Virus record (IMG/VR): IMGVR_UViG_3300031963_000003
Location: 124,001 to 188,000 of that record
Length of the DNA stretch: 64,000 nt
Source of the DNA: a virus
Strand: one strand, 5' to 3'
The position numbers and the translations under genes were made by a program. The notes beneath the pieces are model-generated. The model was not told where the DNA came from and searched no databases. It worked only from the letters and a program-made list of their open reading frames with translations. Of this stretch, positions 61,886-64,000 are shown in pieces (position 1 is the first letter of the stretch; each line of letters opens with the position of its first letter).

Positions 61886-62119
61886 ATGAAAAAAGTAGTT
61901 AAATTATCAATCAAAGATTTAGAAAATATTGTAAAAAGAACAATCAACGAAGCTGAGTTTGATGATTTCGATACTCAAGCACAGCCCGAGGAATTACCAG
62001 GTGCTCAGGAGTACGAAGATGAACAAGAATTAAAAAGAACTGTGGCTATTGGTAAAGGTGACGATGGAAAAATATACGTAACTGATGTTGAAACCGGTGA
62101 AATAATTGCAACCAAGTAA
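61886..62119 (+). CDS. Small tagged protein
   Basis: 77 residues. The N-terminus KLSIKDLENIVKRTINEAEF is a clean member of the tag class with the cut-site pattern INE-A; if cut there, an acidic 50-residue peptide remains. The C-terminus has a GDDGKIYVTDVETGEII beta element. A packaged internal protein is proposed. It is convergent with the next gene, 1 bp apart. Confidence 0.6.
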   Translation: MKKVVKLSIKDLENIVKRTINEAEFDDFDTQAQPEELPGAQEYEDEQELKRTVAIGKGDDGKIYVTDVETGEIIATK

Positions 62120-62120
62120 A

Positions 62121-62621
62121 TTATTGGTCCTTAACTTTTTTCTTCAAGTTCCTTATCATCCCAATTAATTTCTCATCCCTTTTATTATTAATAATAGTGG
62201 TGGTGTTAGATGATTCAGGAAGCATCGCCATCACTCTTACGGAACTATCATCATTAATATTATAGGTTTTACGAGACATTGAGTTTACTACTCTTGTCTC
62301 GTTTTTCATTTTATTGGTATAGTTTTCAATATCACTTATAATAGTTAATATCTCATTTTCCCTTTTAACCATTTCATTGGTACACTCTCTTTGATTTTCT
62401 ATTACTTGGTTGTTTAACTCATCAATTCTATTGTTTAGTTGTACAATCTGATTGTTTTGGGATTCTATCCTTAATTTCAGTTCTTCGTCATTATATGTTA
62501 AAGACTCAGTGATTTTGGGTCCAACCGAGATAATTATAATTGAAAATAACAAAATTGACAGAGCAACAATTCTTTGTCTCTGTGTGAATTTTGATAATAT
62601 TTCAGATATATACTTAAACAT
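62121..62621 (-). CDS. Membrane-anchored coiled-coil protein
   Basis: 166 residues: transmembrane helix (about 18-37), a long Asn/Gln-rich coiled coil (about 47-115), then a disordered tail. It has the topology of an i-spanin or a membrane tether. Shares a 26-bp divergent gap with the next gene; TATTTAT (minus) precedes it. Confidence 0.55.
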   Translation of the reverse strand: MFKYISEILSKFTQRQRIVALSILLFSIIIISVGPKITESLTYNDEELKLRIESQNNQIVQLNNRIDELNNQVIENQRECTNEMVKRENEILTIISDIENYTNKMKNETRVVNSMSRKTYNINDDSSVRVMAMLPESSNTTTIINNKRDEKLIGMIRNLKKKVKDQ

Positions 62622-62627
62622 ATAATA

Positions 62628-62634
62628 ATAAATA
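62628..62634 (-). promoter_or_regulatory. TATTTAT motif (minus) upstream of 62621
   Basis: The minus strand reads TATTTAT 6 bp before the start at 62621. Confidence 0.35.
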
Positions 62635-62647
62635 TTTCATAATTAAA

Positions 62648-62986
62648 ATGGCAAACAAAAAAGGATTAAATACTCGAGTAATTACTGTTTTTCATCCAGA
62701 CACTGACGAGGAATTTGAATTATTCGTAACCTATGAATACATAAATAAAGATGATTCAGATGAAGATGATAATTTATTTATGGATAACAATGAGGTTGAT
62801 ATTAAATCATATGAACCAAACAACGAAGTTGATGAATTACCAACTTGGTTAACAGAAGATATGGTCTACGAGGCCTTGTACGCTGAATTGGAGATAGATG
62901 AATTCGAGGGGGAAGAACTCACAGAAGAAGAGGAAGACACCTACTACAATGATTTTGTTGAGGATTCTGACAATGATGATTATTAA
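62648..62986 (+). CDS. Very acidic hypothetical protein
   Basis: 112 residues, Asp/Glu/Asn-rich, with a beta-rich start (RVITVFHPDTDEEFELFV) and an acidic tail. Acidic phage proteins of this sort may mimic DNA, but no motif confirms it. Confidence 0.55.
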   Translation: MANKKGLNTRVITVFHPDTDEEFELFVTYEYINKDDSDEDDNLFMDNNEVDIKSYEPNNEVDELPTWLTEDMVYEALYAELEIDEFEGEELTEEEEDTYYNDFVEDSDNDDY

Positions 62987-63050
62987 AATTACTCTTTAAA
63001 ATTTTTTATTTTAAAAATTTATTCTTATACTTGTCATAGAAGTATTTCAA

Positions 63051-63530
63051 ATGACAAAGTATACTATTTTTTGTGATTTAGATGGGGTCTTAATAGATTT
63101 CAACCAAGGTTATAAAGACCTTACTGGTATTGATTTGAACAAAGACGAACATCGTAACGACTCACAATTTTGGGCACCAATAGAAAAGGCGGGATATGAT
63201 TTTTGGGTCAATTTGAAATGGATTGAACCTGACGGTCACATTTTGTGGGAACACATTTCCAAGTATAATCCAACCCTTTTATCTGCACCATCAAGACAAG
63301 TTGAATCCCGTATTGGGAAAATGGAATGGGTAAACAGGGAGTTACCCGGTGTTGCTTTAATATTAAGAAGTGCTAAACATAAAAAAGATTTCGCGGCTCC
63401 ATACACAATATTAATCGACGATAGGAAAGATACTATAGACGGTTGGAATGAAAACGGTGGTGAAGGTATTCTTCATACTTCCGCGGAAGAAACAATCAAA
63501 ATATTAAAAGAAAAATATAATTTACACTAA
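63051..63530 (+). CDS. HAD-family 5'-nucleotidase-like protein
   Basis: 159 residues. IFCDLDGVLIDF (D9, D11) is motif I; LLSAPSRQ and ILIDDRKDTIDGW give motifs II and IV. The overall size fits phage 5'(3')-deoxyribonucleotidases involved in nucleotide pools. A TATACTTG box (63026-63033) precedes it. Confidence 0.75.
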   Translation: MTKYTIFCDLDGVLIDFNQGYKDLTGIDLNKDEHRNDSQFWAPIEKAGYDFWVNLKWIEPDGHILWEHISKYNPTLLSAPSRQVESRIGKMEWVNRELPGVALILRSAKHKKDFAAPYTILIDDRKDTIDGWNENGGEGILHTSAEETIKILKEKYNLH

Positions 63531-63721
63531 TGGCAGAAAATAGTTCGTCATCAGGAGGAGTGGGATTCTTCGGTCTGATGTTTTTAATTTTTATGACACT
63601 TAAACTTACTGGTGTTATTGATTGGTCGTGGTGGTGGGTGACCGCACCACTATGGGGTGGGTTTGCCCTCATCTTTATTGTCATCATGATTGTTGTAGTT
63701 GTAAAAGCACTTGACCGATGA
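63530..63721 (+). CDS. Small membrane protein
   Basis: 63 residues with two hydrophobic helices (about 12-26 and 32-59). Shares one base with the HAD stop and overlaps the next start by 4 bp. Confidence 0.55.
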   Translation: MAENSSSSGGVGFFGLMFLIFMTLKLTGVIDWSWWWVTAPLWGGFALIFIVIMIVVVVKALDR

Positions 63722-64000
63722 TATATGTATCAATAGACATTGAGACTTCAGGTCTCGAACCGTTAAACAATAGTGTGTTGTCTTTTGGTGCTATCATAGA
63801 AGACACCACTAATAAATTACCATACGAGAAATTACCAAAGTTTAACGCCATCGTACTTCAAAACCAAATTACCGGTTCACCGAGAGCGATTTCCATGAAC
63901 AAAGAAATCATATCATTAATTGGTGAATATAAAGAAGGTAACGAAGAGGATAGGGCAAACTTGGAACATCATAGTGATTATGTATTTTTGGAAGAAAATG
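63718..64000 (+). CDS. DnaQ/RNase T-like 3'-5' exonuclease (3' partial)
   Basis: The first 94 codons are visible; the gene runs off the window. VSIDIETSGLEPL (D7, E9) is the Exo I motif of the DEDD family, and the visible sequence continues in the manner of phage RNase T-like exonucleases. ATGA overlap with the upstream gene. Confidence 0.7.
   Translation, partial: MIYVSIDIETSGLEPLNNSVLSFGAIIEDTTNKLPYEKLPKFNAIVLQNQITGSPRAISMNKEIISLIGEYKEGNEEDRANLEHHSDYVFLEEN

Noticed and set aside
1-64000. tRNA or rRNA genes
   Set aside because: No cloverleaf-compatible arms with CCA-type ends or rRNA-like segments were noticed by reading; a covariance-model scan would be the decisive test.

Overview
The window looks like part of a large, AT-rich tailed-phage genome, probably myovirus-like, whose host is a member of the Bacteroidota. 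Viral signs are the dense packing of about 95 mostly small genes with 1-14 bp stop/start overlaps, T4-type recombination subunits (gp46/gp47-like), a RuvC-like resolvase, a primase, lysis genes and long repetitive fibre proteins, with no tRNA, rRNA or ribosomal protein genes seen. Host signs are four promoters of the form TTTG-N20-TATATTT(G/T), A-rich rather than Shine-Dalgarno-like leaders, and several families typical of Bacteroidota (Hc1 histone-like, DUF2452-like, type II glutamine synthetase).

Layout. 1-8735: virion fibre/adhesin region; Cys-rich modules, an FN3-like domain and a seven-repeat beta-propeller are strung on Pro/Thr linkers, followed by a 716-residue structural-type protein. 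8774-18717: information genes (RuvC-like, primase, PD-(D/E)XK nuclease, gp47, gp46, ClpP, a spanin-like pair, sigma-70 factor). 18727-23443: a compact operon with a membrane protein that probably has a frameshifted tail, an amidase-like protein and acidic or zinc-ribbon proteins. 23485-29061: small phage proteins, a histone H1-like protein, Dam methylase, an AAA+ ATPase, thioredoxin and glutaredoxin. 29071-41180 (minus): one unbroken 15-gene glycan operon (GDP-mannose 3,5-epimerase-like, UDP-GlcNAc 2-epimerase, two FkbM methyltransferases, eleven glycosyltransferase-type proteins). 41230-43417: regulator, second DNA methylase, DUF192 and small genes. 43613-49802: metabolic cargo (type II glutamine synthetase, acyl-CoA thioesterase, HAD phosphatase, enlarged thymidylate synthase, a CXXCH lipoprotein). 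50130-64000: PcfJ-like paralogues, a metallopeptidase-like protein, a multidomain endolysin, phosphoesterase, SPFH protein, HAD nucleotidase and the start of a DnaQ-like exonuclease.

How the parts may work together (inference): the early genes would use host-type promoters, and a second motif, TATTTAT, lying 4-26 bp before many starts could be read by the phage sigma factor. The Thr/Pro-rich fibre linkers resemble mucin-like O-glycosylation substrates, and the large glycosyltransferase operon in the same genome is a candidate machinery to decorate them, or else the host surface. Several proteins carry short tags ending in (I/L)-x-E followed by A or S, like T4 capsid-targeting peptides cut by the prohead protease, which would mark them as packaged proteins.

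Twelve genes shorter than 60 codons were recovered by reading the gaps between the longer genes, and many long open frames antisense to repetitive genes were discarded.
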